From NCBI RefSeq assembly GCF_026210795.1, contig NC_089433.1:5419001-5483000 (forward strand): DNA of 64,000 nucleotides. The letters are read 5' to 3'. The notes under the pieces were generated by a model. It was not told the origin of the DNA, made no database searches, and saw only the letters and a program-made list of their open reading frames with translations. Shown here in pieces: positions 23,690 to 33,291 of the stretch; position 1 is the first letter of the stretch; each line of letters starts with the position of its first letter. Source of the stretch: Rhizophagus irregularis (lineage: Eukaryota; Glomeromycota; Glomeromycetes; Glomerales; Glomeraceae). The translations under genes and the position numbers were made by a program.

Positions 23690-25101
23690 ACCACTCTTAA
23701 TGCGTGTTAGATCTACATTGTGGTTAATATCATAAAGGAAGGAACACAAGTGAGGAATTGATTTTGATTTGATGTATGGTATCGTTCAGCAAATTTGTCT
23801 AATGCAGTACGAAACTGTGGACCACAATTTTCATAATCTACTTTAATTTCTTCCAAGAAATCGCCCAAAGTAGATGTGTTGATTTCATTCTCTTTTATTT
23901 TATTATTTTCATTTAATTCTCTCAGAAATTAGTTGTCAGTTATAGAATTCAATTGATAGCTGCAGTTCAGAATTGTCAATTGTTTATCATTTTCGTTATG
24001 CGATTCTATCTGCAGAGTTTGAACTTGTGAGAAAGGACCTGCATGTAGTGAAGCATAAAAAGAACCATTTTTTGCAATGTAGCTTAAAATAATAATAAAT
24101 TATGTGAGTGATAATTATAATAAATATCAAATTTAATGGAATCTGTTTGCCAAGTGCGATATAGAAATAGATCATATGATCATTAAGAGTTAATGATGGT
24201 AGAAAATTAAAATTTGAAATGTGAAATTTTACAGAAACAGCTTGCACGGTGTGCCTATCATCCTAACATGACAGCTACAAGTTCCAATAGCACTGTTAAA
24301 CAACATAAAAACAACCCATTTTTTTTGTACTTGGAACTAAATATTCATTTTTGAAAGTTGTTGGTTAAATGGAATTACTATTCACTTTTTCCCAATCTGG
24401 ACAAAAGAACCTTTTTGTGATCGTATGATCCAGGTGTTTATATGCAATTCTGAGCAGTTTAAATTTATAAAAATGGTCTATGTTATCTGTAACAAAATGA
24501 AAGACTTGAACTGGATTAAAAGCTTGAGTTCTAGAAAAAATGATATTCTTAAGTATGCTAAAGCTACATTCAATATAATTATTTGTATTGTTTCCACGTA
24601 TCAGTAGCATCAAACGAAAAGATAAAGCCCATAATTGGCGCTGTTTCCATAAAAGATCAAAGTGTTTTTGTAATTGAGAATATAAGTGAAAAAAATTATG
24701 TTTAAAGTCTTGATAATGGTTATCCATCTCTGGCTCTGTTAATACGTAAAGAATTTTTTTCATCATCTTTATAATAGGTATTTGATCATTTTTATTTATA
24801 TGATGTTTTGAATCGTACAACCATCTTCAAAATACCTGGAGTATATGGAAAGTACATAAAAGACGTATTCCCGTGGCCAACAGAGCTTTAGAGCGTTTCT
24901 TTCTGCGCTTGAATCATCTGTAAAAAATACTATAAGACCAACTTGAGAACTACATTTATAGAAGGCATATGAAGGTAAAATCATCTTTAGCAAATTTAGC
25001 TAATCGTAAAAAAGAACAATAATTAGAAATTTGTAATTACCGAGAAAAAAATCATAGGAAAATTACCGCTTTTTCCAATATTATTTCTGATTTATCTGAT
25101 G
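23690..25101 (-). pseudogene. MULE transposase, C-terminal half (decayed)
   Basis: Read on the minus strand from the insertion point: LITSDKSEIILEKA, then AKDDFTF-region decay, then MLKMILPSYAFYKC, FTDDSSAERNALKLCWP, and a frameshift to the part beginning near YDSKHHINKNDQIPI. This continues through WKQRQLWALSFRLMLLIRG, NNTNNYIECSFSILKNI and RTQAFNPVQVFHFVTDN (24365-24820). After further stops, AVSVKFHISNFNFLPSL and NDHMIYFYIAL lead, across a probable intron, to YIAKNGSFYASLHAGPF. The TDDSSAERNAL block fits the MULE DDE core, and the later part the SWIM-adjacent region. Several frameshifts and stops make it non-functional. Confidence 0.75.
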
Positions 25102-25630
25102 TAACACTGGTCAAAATCAAAACTTTCGACCGTTAAGAGCTTTCGGTATAATTTTTGCTGATTGGTCATATGATTCATCACATTTTTTGACCAATGGCAA
25201 AAATCAGTAAAATCAATCACAAATCAACTAATACTGATTGTTAAACGAAAACTCATTCAGTCTTTTGGTGAAAAATCAACTTATACCGATTGTTATACAA
25301 AAAATTGCTCTTTTAAGATCATTCAGTAAAATTATACTGATTGGTCATATAAATCAACACAATTTTGCCAAATTTGCCAAACGGTAAAAATCTGGCAATA
25401 ATTCGGCAAATCAGTTGATAAATGACTGAAAAAATCAGATGATCCAGATCGATATTTTACAGGTCTTTTTAAAATAAACTTTTTTAAACTTTTTAAACTT
25501 TTCGCCTCTCTCTTTCATTCGTAAATGTACACATTAAATTCGGTAACTTTTTATTAAATCAAAAAAGTTTCGAAACTTTCTTTAAAAAAACATTTTTTAC
25601 ATTAAAAAACGTTTTTTTTTATACTTTTAG

Positions 25631-27172
25631 TGAAGAAAATCGGTTCCAGCGTGGATACCGATATTACAGGTAAAGTTTTGAAAAATTTTGAAACTTTCTT
25701 TTAAAAAAAAAATGTTTTTAGCTAAAAACGTTTCTTTTTTATATTTTTTGCAGAAAATCGGTTCCGATGTGGATACCGTTTTCCTAAGTAAAGTTTCGAA
25801 AAAAATTTTTAAAACTTTCTTTAATAAAACATTTTAATAAAACGTTTTTTTATTTTTGTATAGGAAATCGGCTCCAGCGTGGACGCCGATATTCCAGTTA
25901 AGTTTCAAAACTAAATGGTTTAAAACTTCTTTAAAACGTTTTTTAATAAAAAAAACATTTTTTTTTTATTTTTTTTATATAGGAATTCAGCTCCAGCGTG
26001 GATGCCAATATTCCAGTTAAGTTTCGAAACTAAAGTTTCAAAACTTTAATAAAACGTTTTTTAATAAAAAAAATGTTTTTTTTTTATTTTTTTTATATAG
26101 GAATTAAGCTCCAATGTAGACGCTGATATTCCAGTTAAGTTTTGAAACTAAAGTTTCGAAATTTTAATAAAACGTTTTTTAATAAAAAACGTTTTTTTTT
26201 ATTAATTTTTGTAGAAAATCGGTTCTGGCGTGGATACCGATATTCCAGGTAAGTTTCAAAACAAATGTTTTGAAACTTCTTTAAAAACATTTTTTTTATA
26301 TTAAAAAACATTATTTTTTTATTTTATTGTATAGGAATTTGGCTCCAGCGTGGACGCCGATATTTCAGATAAGTTTCAAACCATTTTTGAAACTTCTTTA
26401 AAAAAAAAACGTTTTTTAACGTTTTTTTTTATACTTAATTGTAAAGCTATCAGTTCCAGTGTGGATACTGAACCCCAAAGATAAGTTTTGAAAAATTTTG
26501 AAACTATAATAATAAACGTTAAAAATTAACATTTTTTTTTTATTTTTTGTAGGGATATCAGTTCCGGTGTGGATACCAAAATCCCAAAGGTAAGTTTCGA
26601 AAAAAAATTTTAAAACTCTTTTTAATAAAACGTTTTTAATAAAACATTTTTTTTTATGTTTGTATAGGAAATCGGCTCCTACTTGAATACCAAATTCCAA
26701 AGGTAAGTTTCAAAACAAAGTTTTGAAACTTTAAAACATTTTTTAATATTAAAAACGTTTTTTTTTTACTTTTGTATAGGAATTCGGCTTCAGCGTGGAT
26801 GCCGATATTCCAGTTAAGTTTCATTTTCAAAACTTCTTTGAAAAAAACGTTTTTTAACGTTTTTTTTTTAATATTATTGTAGAGTTACCGTAAAGTTTCA
26901 AATTTTTAAAACTTTACGAAACTTAATAAAAAAAACGTTTAAAGTAACGTTTTTTTATTATTTTTTATTATTTTTTTTTGTAGAGAATTGGCTCTGATTT
27001 GGATACCAATTCTACAAGTAAAGTTTCGAAGTTTTTTTTTCGAAACTTAATAAAAAACGTTTATTTTAAACGTTTTTTTTATTTTTTTGTAGGAAATCGG
27101 CTTCAATATGGACGCTAAAATCTCTTCGGTCAGGTTTCAGGATGAGTTCAACATGGAATTTCGAAGGTAGAA
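25631..27172 (+). other. Mini-exon / hairpin-intron array, type 1 (GSSVDADIP repeats)
   Basis: About fourteen exon-like segments of 33-39 bp alternate with introns of about 65-90 bp. Clear ones: 25631-25669, 25754-25787, 25864-25896, 25983-26015, 26101-26133, 26215-26248, 26335-26368, 26553-26589, 26668-26702, 26780-26812, 26984-27017, 27093-27128. Each begins after T-rich..(G)TAG and ends at GTAAGT, GTAAAG or GTTAAG. The consensus frame reads E-I-G-S-S-V-D-A/T-D-I-P and is the only frame open in all well-kept units. Introns start with palindromic AGTTTCGAAACT words and carry an AAACGTTTTTT..AAAAAACGTTT hairpin before the T tract. Units near 26369 and 26481 have damaged donors (ATAAG). I could not thread one continuous frame through all units because 33- and 34-base exons alternate. 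Confidence 0.6.
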
Positions 27173-27293
27173 CTTCAAAATATTTCATTAATTTATCTAA
27201 TAAACATTACTAACATTCCTTTGTATTTAGAAAATTTTTTTTTTTTTATTTGAACGAAACGTTTGCTAACGTTTTCGTTCTTTTTTTTTGTAG

Positions 27294-28091
27294 ATTCAAG
27301 ACGCCCTCAAAGTATAATAGGGGTTTAGGGCATGGAATGGTTGATGGTAAGTTTTGAAGTTGGTTTAATTTTGAAACTTTAAAAGAAATGATTTACTAAT
27401 CATTTCTTTCTTCTTTTTGTAGGCTTTCACTTCAGGCTGATGGATCGGGTAAGTTTCGAACTATTTTGAAACTTTTCAAAATTTTTTTTTTATAAAAGAA
27501 TCGGTTTGCTAACCGTTTCTTCTTTTTTTTTGTAGATTTCCCCCTTCGACTTTTTATTGGATGGGTAAGTTTTTCGAAACTTCATTTTTTATTATTATTA
27601 AAGAAACGAACTAACCGTTTCTTTTTTTTTGTAGGTTTCCATTAACGAATTGGAGGTAAGTTTCGAGTATCGAAACTTTAACTTTTTTTATCGAAGAAAC
27701 ATTAAACTAATTGTTTCTTCTTTTTTTTTGTAGGTTTCCCACCCTTCGGACTTTATTGGATGGACAGGTAAGTTTCGAATTTTTTCAAAACTTTATTTTT
27801 TTTATTGAAGAAACGTTAAACTAATTGTTTCTTCTTTTTTTTTGTAGATTTTCTTCTTCGGACTTTATTGGATGGGTGGATAAGTTTCGAATTTTTCGAA
27901 ACTTTATTTTTAATTATTATTAAAGAAACGAACTAACCGTTTCTTTACTTTTTTTTTGTAGGTTTCCCCTTCAGATTTTATTAGATCGGGTAAGTTTCTT
28001 TTGAAACTTTAACTTTTTTTATTTAAAAAATAGGTTACTAACCATTTTCTCTTTTTTTTTGTAGGTTTTCTACGGATTTTTATCAGGTTAG
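27294..28091 (+). other. Mini-exon / hairpin-intron array, type 2
   Basis: Eight exon-like segments follow the type 1 array: 27294-27346, 27423-27448, 27536-27564, 27635-27655, 27734-27767, 27848-27875, 27962-27989 and 28065-28086. Several share a TTTCCCCCTTCGGACTTTAT-like core and a GGATGG end. Introns of 70-87 bp start GTAAGTTT(C)GAA and end in a 9-11 bp hairpin, a T tract and GTAG. The intron ending at 27422 has a perfect 11 bp stem (AAGAAATGATT, loop TACT, AATCATTTCTT; 27383-27408). CTAAC or CTAAT overlaps the loop in seven of the eight hairpins. A transition intron at about 27167-27293 joins the two arrays. The product is unknown; exon lengths do not keep one frame. Confidence 0.6.
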
Positions 28092-28372
28092 GTGAGGATG
28101 ATGGGTGGATAATGGATGGTGGATGGTGTATATAGATGATAGATAGCTATATATTAATTTAATATGTAATTTTTAATACATATGGGCCGATCCTTGGAAT
28201 CTAATTTTTTACACAAAAATAATTTTATTAAAGCAAATATAAATTATCATTTATATAAGAATAATAAATTTATACTAGGTAATGCAAAAAAAACTAATTA
28301 ATTATATAATTTTTAATTTTTTTTTAATATATGATATCATTAAAATTTAAAAGATCAAATATAACTCTCATG

Positions 28373-28930
28373 ACAAAATCATTGATAATTCTTCGTAGAA
28401 ATAAGCTATACAAATAAATTTACATTCATTTGAAAGAGAAAATCGAGATCTATCTAATGAATCTAAAATCAAGTGAATTGAATCACTAGTTGTTCAGTAA
28501 TCACGTTCAGTATATTTATTGAATTTTATCTAAATTTGATCATTAATTACTTCACATGTAGTGATTCAATTTGAATGATCTTTGCTCCCTAAGGTGATGC
28601 CAACTTTTATCTTTAAAATAAATTTAAAATAATTCGTTTAATATATGTAGAATCATCAATTATATTATTAATATAAAATTTTATAAGTTTGATAAAATCT
28701 GATATAAAAAAATTTATTAAATACCTGTAGATGCAAGCTACACGAATGAAATTATATTCATTTGAAAGAGAAAATTGAGGTCTATCTAATAAGCCTAAAA
28801 TCGAATGAATTGAATCACTGGATTGTGAATAATTACGTCTAATATATTTATTTTTAATTTTTAAATTTGATTTGACTTTGATCGTTAATTACGCCTCATC
28901 CAGTGATCCAATTTTCCTGATCTTTGATTC
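28373..28930. repeat. Two diverged ~330 bp direct repeat units in the CACTG element
   Basis: CATTCATTTGAAAGAGAAAA..GAGNTCTATCTAATNA with a following GAATTGAATCACT and a later GATC(A/G)TTAATTAC..TGATTCAATTT/TGATCCAATTTT occur in both 28373-28600 and 28700-28930. The copies are about 332 bp apart and clearly diverged. No coding content is seen between 28140 and 29800. Confidence 0.65.
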
Positions 28931-29946
28931 TTACGATAGAGCAAATTCTCAGCTTTCAAATGAATGTAAAATGATGACGTTAGCATATCTCCAGGAATAA
29001 TAATGCACGATTTTGTCACCTGCATAAAGTCCGATCTGAAAATTTTATTTCTTACCAAAAAATGCTTTCATAAGAGAATCCCAAATTCTTTTACTTTATT
29101 TAAAAGATTTTATTTGCCATTTAAGGATTTTAGTAGAATAAATCTAATAAAATAATTTTAAAAGATAAAAAACAAATATATAATTAGTTATTTTGAAAAA
29201 AAAAGAATATCTTATTATTCATTTTACAACTATTTTACATCATAATTATTTTTTATTTGCATGTATTTTTTACAAAGAAAAAACAATAAATTAAAGCTAA
29301 AAATTATGAAAAAATATGTCTTATCTATGTATATAAAATATTAAGTTTTTTCTTTTACTTACCACTTAAAAATAACTGCTATATTTGCTTATAAACTTTT
29401 TTGTCATATTTAATAAAAGTGAATAGAAAAATGATGGAAAAGTGATGGGCAGTGATGGGAAAAAAGAAGTGGTTATTACCGTTATTTTTGAATATTGATT
29501 AAAAAAATTTTTTTATTTTTTATTAAATCTGAGTTACGTAAATATGTAACACATATTTAATTTAGATTTGTGTAATGTTAATCTTACTAAAATATTAAAT
29601 TTTTATAAAAATCTTAATTTAGACTAATTCCAAAAATCGGCACATATGAAAATGAATTAATAAAATTTAATTAATAAATTATTATAAAATTAAATCAGTA
29701 ATCAGTTAAATGTACAAAAATCGGTAATAAATTATTAGGTTTATTAACAATCGTCAATTTGATTTTACCGATTTGTTGCCAATTTTTACTGATCAATTTG
29801 TTGACAAATGGCAGGCGTTATGGTGCAAATCATCTATATAATTAGTTGCCGATTTTTTGGTACTGATCGGCTAAGGTAAGACTGAATTTCGTCCAACATT
29901 CAGCAATTTAAAATTTTGCCAAAATGAACTATTCTGACCAGTGTAA

Positions 29947-30695
29947 TTAACATCCAAGTGGCAGCACACCTGCTGCATAACTTGTATATAAAAGTGTAAT
30001 TGAGGTTCAAACGATGCAGATGCATCAACATAACAAATTTCTCCAACTTGCAGAATTTTTTCATGAATGCGGCACATTAAACTGGATACAATGCATAAGA
30101 TGAACGCTTTTTCAGTTTATATATCATATTCCTGTATAATCGCTTTACCATTACCCAAATTGTTATAATGATCAATTACTTCTACTAAGTGTTCAAACAT
30201 TTTCTCACCATTACAACTGCCAAGCATATTATTATGGTATTTATGGAAAAGTCTAACAATATAACCATAGTCTGACTTGATAGCTCGATCTGCAAGCATT
30301 TCAAGCAACTCCTGATTACTTTCTGCAGTAGTGTGAAACCTATCTTCATAGAAATATATTGTCAAAGCAGACGAATGCCCATCTTCAAATAACTCTAAAA
30401 ACCTTTCATGTACCTCTTCCTTAACATGCTAAAAACTTAATGATTCTGCCAAATTTATTACATGATTGTGCGTAAATCTAATATTGATTTCCAGCAGATT
30501 GCTATGCGACTCAATATGCCAATTTTCTAGCTGAATTTTAATACTTGCATTGCAGTGAACATTTCTTATTCAAGTTGACTGCTGAAACTTTATTTCACGA
30601 TTACCTTATTTTTTTTTAACATCATTTCCATGTATACAATGTCGTTTTAAAAGCACCTTTTTTCCTTTTACTCTGTATCCCTTTGTTTGAGACAT
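29947..30695 (-). pseudogene. MULE transposase, N-terminal half (decayed)
   Basis: Read on the minus strand from the ATG at 30693-30695: MSQTKGYRVKGKKV, a stop, IQLENWHIESHSNLLEIN, NHVINLAESLSF, a stop, HVKEEVHERFLELFEDGH. An open frame (30117-30365) then has EDRFHTTAESNQELLEML, DYGYIVRLFHKYHNN and EHLVEVIDHYNNLGNGKAI. After another stop and shift come LMCRIHEKI.. and GEICYVDASASFEP (29871-30077), followed by TSYAAGVLPLG ending at the insertion point. GEICYVDASASFEP fits the first DDE region of MULE transposases. It belongs to the same gene as 23690-25101. Confidence 0.75.
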
Positions 30696-31472
30696 CGTGA
30701 TTTTAGAATGACTGATATTAATAAATGCTTTTAGTTCAAATTGTGGGATCGAAAAATTCTCAAAAGTTTGATAAGATAGTAGTTAATTAAACTTTTTAAT
30801 TAAGTATGAGTAACCTGATGAAAGAACTAATTTCAAAAGATCGGGTAATGAACTCTAAACTAAAATCTGTAAGAATTAAGAAATAACAATTATGACAAGT
30901 TTAGCAACAATGGTGACTTTGACAAAATAAAATATTTTAACAAATCGGAATAGTAAAATTTTTGCAATATATTAATATATTAATATTTAATGAAAATAAT
31001 TTACAATAGTACAAATTTGATAAATTAAAATATAAAATATAGTTATATAATACTAATAAAACTTTGTAATTTGTACTTTAACCTCGTCTATACTATTATC
31101 GTTCTCTATAATTTTAGACAGCAAAAAAAAAACAAAACTATTTGGTTTTATTTAACTAAATAAAACGTTAAATAAAAATATTTATTATAGTCTATGTGGT
31201 TTTATATTTCGCTTCAAAAAATGGTAAATAAGATGGGAAGAAAAAGAGATGGTTAACACGACACAAATAAAATCAATAAAATCTGTGTACAATGCGAAAT
31301 TAGGTCACGTAAATAAGTAAATTATTAGAAGAGTGGTGGCGCGTGACGTATGGTGCAGCTGTGCTACACATTTTTGCCATGAACCTGGCACACAAAAAAG
31401 GGATGCAAAATATATTATTTATATTTTATTTAATTTTTTATTAACTATTAATTCTAAAAATGCGATTTTACT

Positions 31473-31508
31473 ATCATTAGATTCGTCTTGTTGAGGCGAT
31501 TCCAATGA
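31473..31508. repeat. Copy of the recurrent ~35 bp palindrome
   Basis: CATTAGATTCGTCTTGTTGA followed by GGCGATTCCAATG forms the same inverted repeat as the copies at 33.5-34.3 kb. It lies just outside the MULE end. Confidence 0.65.
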
Positions 31509-31555
31509 GCTATATTTCATCCTTTTCTGATCATTGGATCAAAAGTTAGCAAACT

Positions 31556-31667
31556 GCCTGATTGGTGATAGTATTTGGCGAAAATGCCAATCAGTTACCA
31601 ATCGGTCACCAATCAGCTAACAGATTGGTGACTGATTGATACCTGATTTTTCACTTTTTGACCTGTG
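31556..31667. mobile_element. Partial copy of the CAC-ended foldback MITE
   Basis: Shares CCAATCAG/CCAATCGG words and the terminal TTTTTCACTTTTTGACCTGT with the 120 bp MITE at 13297-13416; it ends GACCTGTG at 31667. The left terminus is missing or rearranged. Confidence 0.6.
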
Positions 31668-32445
31668 TTTATTCAGTAGATATAGTTGGTTGAAAAATAT
31701 TTTCACAGATTTCTGACTGCATATTATTTCAGTAATTTCTTGCTGGATCATCCACAATTGTATTTCAGCTTCCAGTACTATAATATATAATAGTTCAGCC
31801 TAGTAAAGTTAAATTTAATTAGAAAAGTGTAAGGAAAAGCATAATGCTATATTTAATAAGATTGGTATATATTAGTATTACCTGTCGTAAATAGTTGTAA
31901 GTTTAAAAATTAAGTAATTATAATGGTTGTAAATTAGAATTATTATTTTTTAGTTAATCACAATAATATTTTACATTTTTCATTTAACTATTATTTATTA
32001 TCAATAATTCTTGTAAATATTATTGAAATTTACCAATTATATCTTGATATACTTATCCTAAATGTTTATATTTCTATAAATATAAATATGTTTCTTTATC
32101 TTTTAAGTTTTAAATATATAAGATATTTTCATTTAGAATTATAAATATGTGGTTTTCTTTGATAATTTATTCTTAATCTTTAGTATAATTTTTATTTTAA
32201 ATTTTGTTATAATTTTCATTTTTAATTTTTAATTTTATAGTAATTTTATTTTTAATTTTTAGTATAATTTTTATCTTGATTTTTAATATAATTTTAATTT
32301 AATTTTTAATTTAATAGTAATTTTATTTTTGATTTTTGGTAGATTTTACTATAACTTGCATTTTTGATTTTTAGTGATAATTTTCATTATTAATTTTTAA
32401 TTTTAATTTTAATGTAATTTTTATTTTGAATAATATTTATAATGT
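31668..32445. other. AT-rich intergenic DNA
   Basis: No gene is seen. From about 32150 to 32440 the sequence is built of loosely repeated ATTTTTAATTTTA / TATAATTTTTATTTT words. The same word type resumes at 32960-33290 on the other side of the MITE, so the MITE split one low-complexity tract. Confidence 0.5.
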
Positions 32446-32449
32446 TTAA

Positions 32450-32954
32450 TTCATGATCCGCCAGTGAACCATAAAATTTGACTATTAAAAGGCGGTGATA
32501 AGTTCATATATATATTTATCAATAATTTAGAATCTGCGATTCCAGAGAAAAAATATGGGATAACTCGCCTTCTATTGGTCATGGAGACATAAAATCATTA
32601 CCATTAGATGCGTCTCGATGAGACGAATCCGATGAACCAAATTTTATTTTCCTACGACCACTAGATGATGAGTTATCTTTAAAATTTTTAAAATACTAAA
32701 TTTTTTTTTTTTCAAATTCAAATTTTCAGCTCTTATGAAAGTGTCTTTTGGTGCTTAAAATTTTTACCGGTCTTTTATTATTAAGACAGCCAAATGGCAT
32801 ATTTTTATGGCTATAATATTAGTTTTCATATTATATTTTAGTAATTTGTACCTTGCATTGCCGGAACTGTAGATTCCGCGCTATTAGTAAATATATATAT
32901 AACTTTCACCGGAATTTAATAGCCAAGTTTTATGGTTCACTGGCGGATCACGAA
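32450..32954. mobile_element. 505 bp TTAA-flanked MITE
   Basis: The left end TTCATGATCCGCCAGTGAAC and the right end GTTCACTGGCGGATCACGAA are inverted copies that extend through CATAAAA/TTTTATG. TTAA flanks both sides (32446-32449, 32955-32958). The interior includes one copy of the recurrent palindrome (32601-32635). No open frame of note. Confidence 0.75.
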
Positions 32955-33291
32955 TTAATGTTTTTATTTTTAGTTTAATAGTAATTTTATTTTTAATTTT
33001 TTTTTATTATATAATATTAATATAAATTATTAGTTTTGCAAAAAAATATATTGATATAATAAAATTTAGTAGTAAAATTTTAATATTTATTTTGTAAGAT
33101 TTATGTATATTGTATTTTAAATGTTAAATTTAAATATTATTTATTTATTTTATTTGTTATTTTTATAATATTTTATTTTTATTTTTAATTTTTATTATAA
33201 ATAATATTAGAATTTTATTTAATTAAATGTTATATTAAAATATTCAAATTATATTATTTTTAGTAGTATAATTACTATATTTTTCATTATA

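Larger units (their letters stand above)
25105..29943. mobile_element. 4.8 kb CACTG-ended (EnSpm/CACTA-like) element inserted in the MULE
   Basis: The left end CACTGGTCA (25105-25113) matches the inverted right end TGACCAGTG (29935-29943), and TAA flanks both sides (25102-25104, 29944-29946). CACT(A/G) ends with a 3 bp duplication fit the EnSpm/CACTA superfamily. Subterminal zones carry repeated ACTGATTGGTCA, TACCGATT and GGCAAAAAT-type words in both orientations, also typical. The MULE reading frame continues on both sides once the element and one TAA are ignored (PLG.. to LITSDKSE). No transposase gene is visible, so it is non-autonomous. The main cargo is the mini-exon array at 25.6-28.1 kb. 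Confidence 0.75.
23147..31407 (-). mobile_element. Dead MULE transposon split by a later insertion
   Basis: The left terminal stretch (23147-23178, TGCACCCCTTTTTTGTGTGC then CAGGTTCATAGC) is an inverted copy of 31376-31407 with two mismatches in 32 bp. Between them lie the two halves of a MULE transposase on the minus strand, separated by the CACTG-ended element at 25105-29943. Removing that insertion leaves about 3.4 kb, a normal MULE size. No matching 9 bp target duplication is obvious at the outer ends. Confidence 0.75.

Noticed and set aside
26416-26700. A 94 aa minus-strand frame across three units of the mini-exon array, with repeated GIHTGTD-like peptides.
   Set aside because: It is the antisense of repeated exons. 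Splice signals, pyrimidine tracts and branch-like sequences all point to the plus strand; the frame also runs through intron-like A/T sequence.
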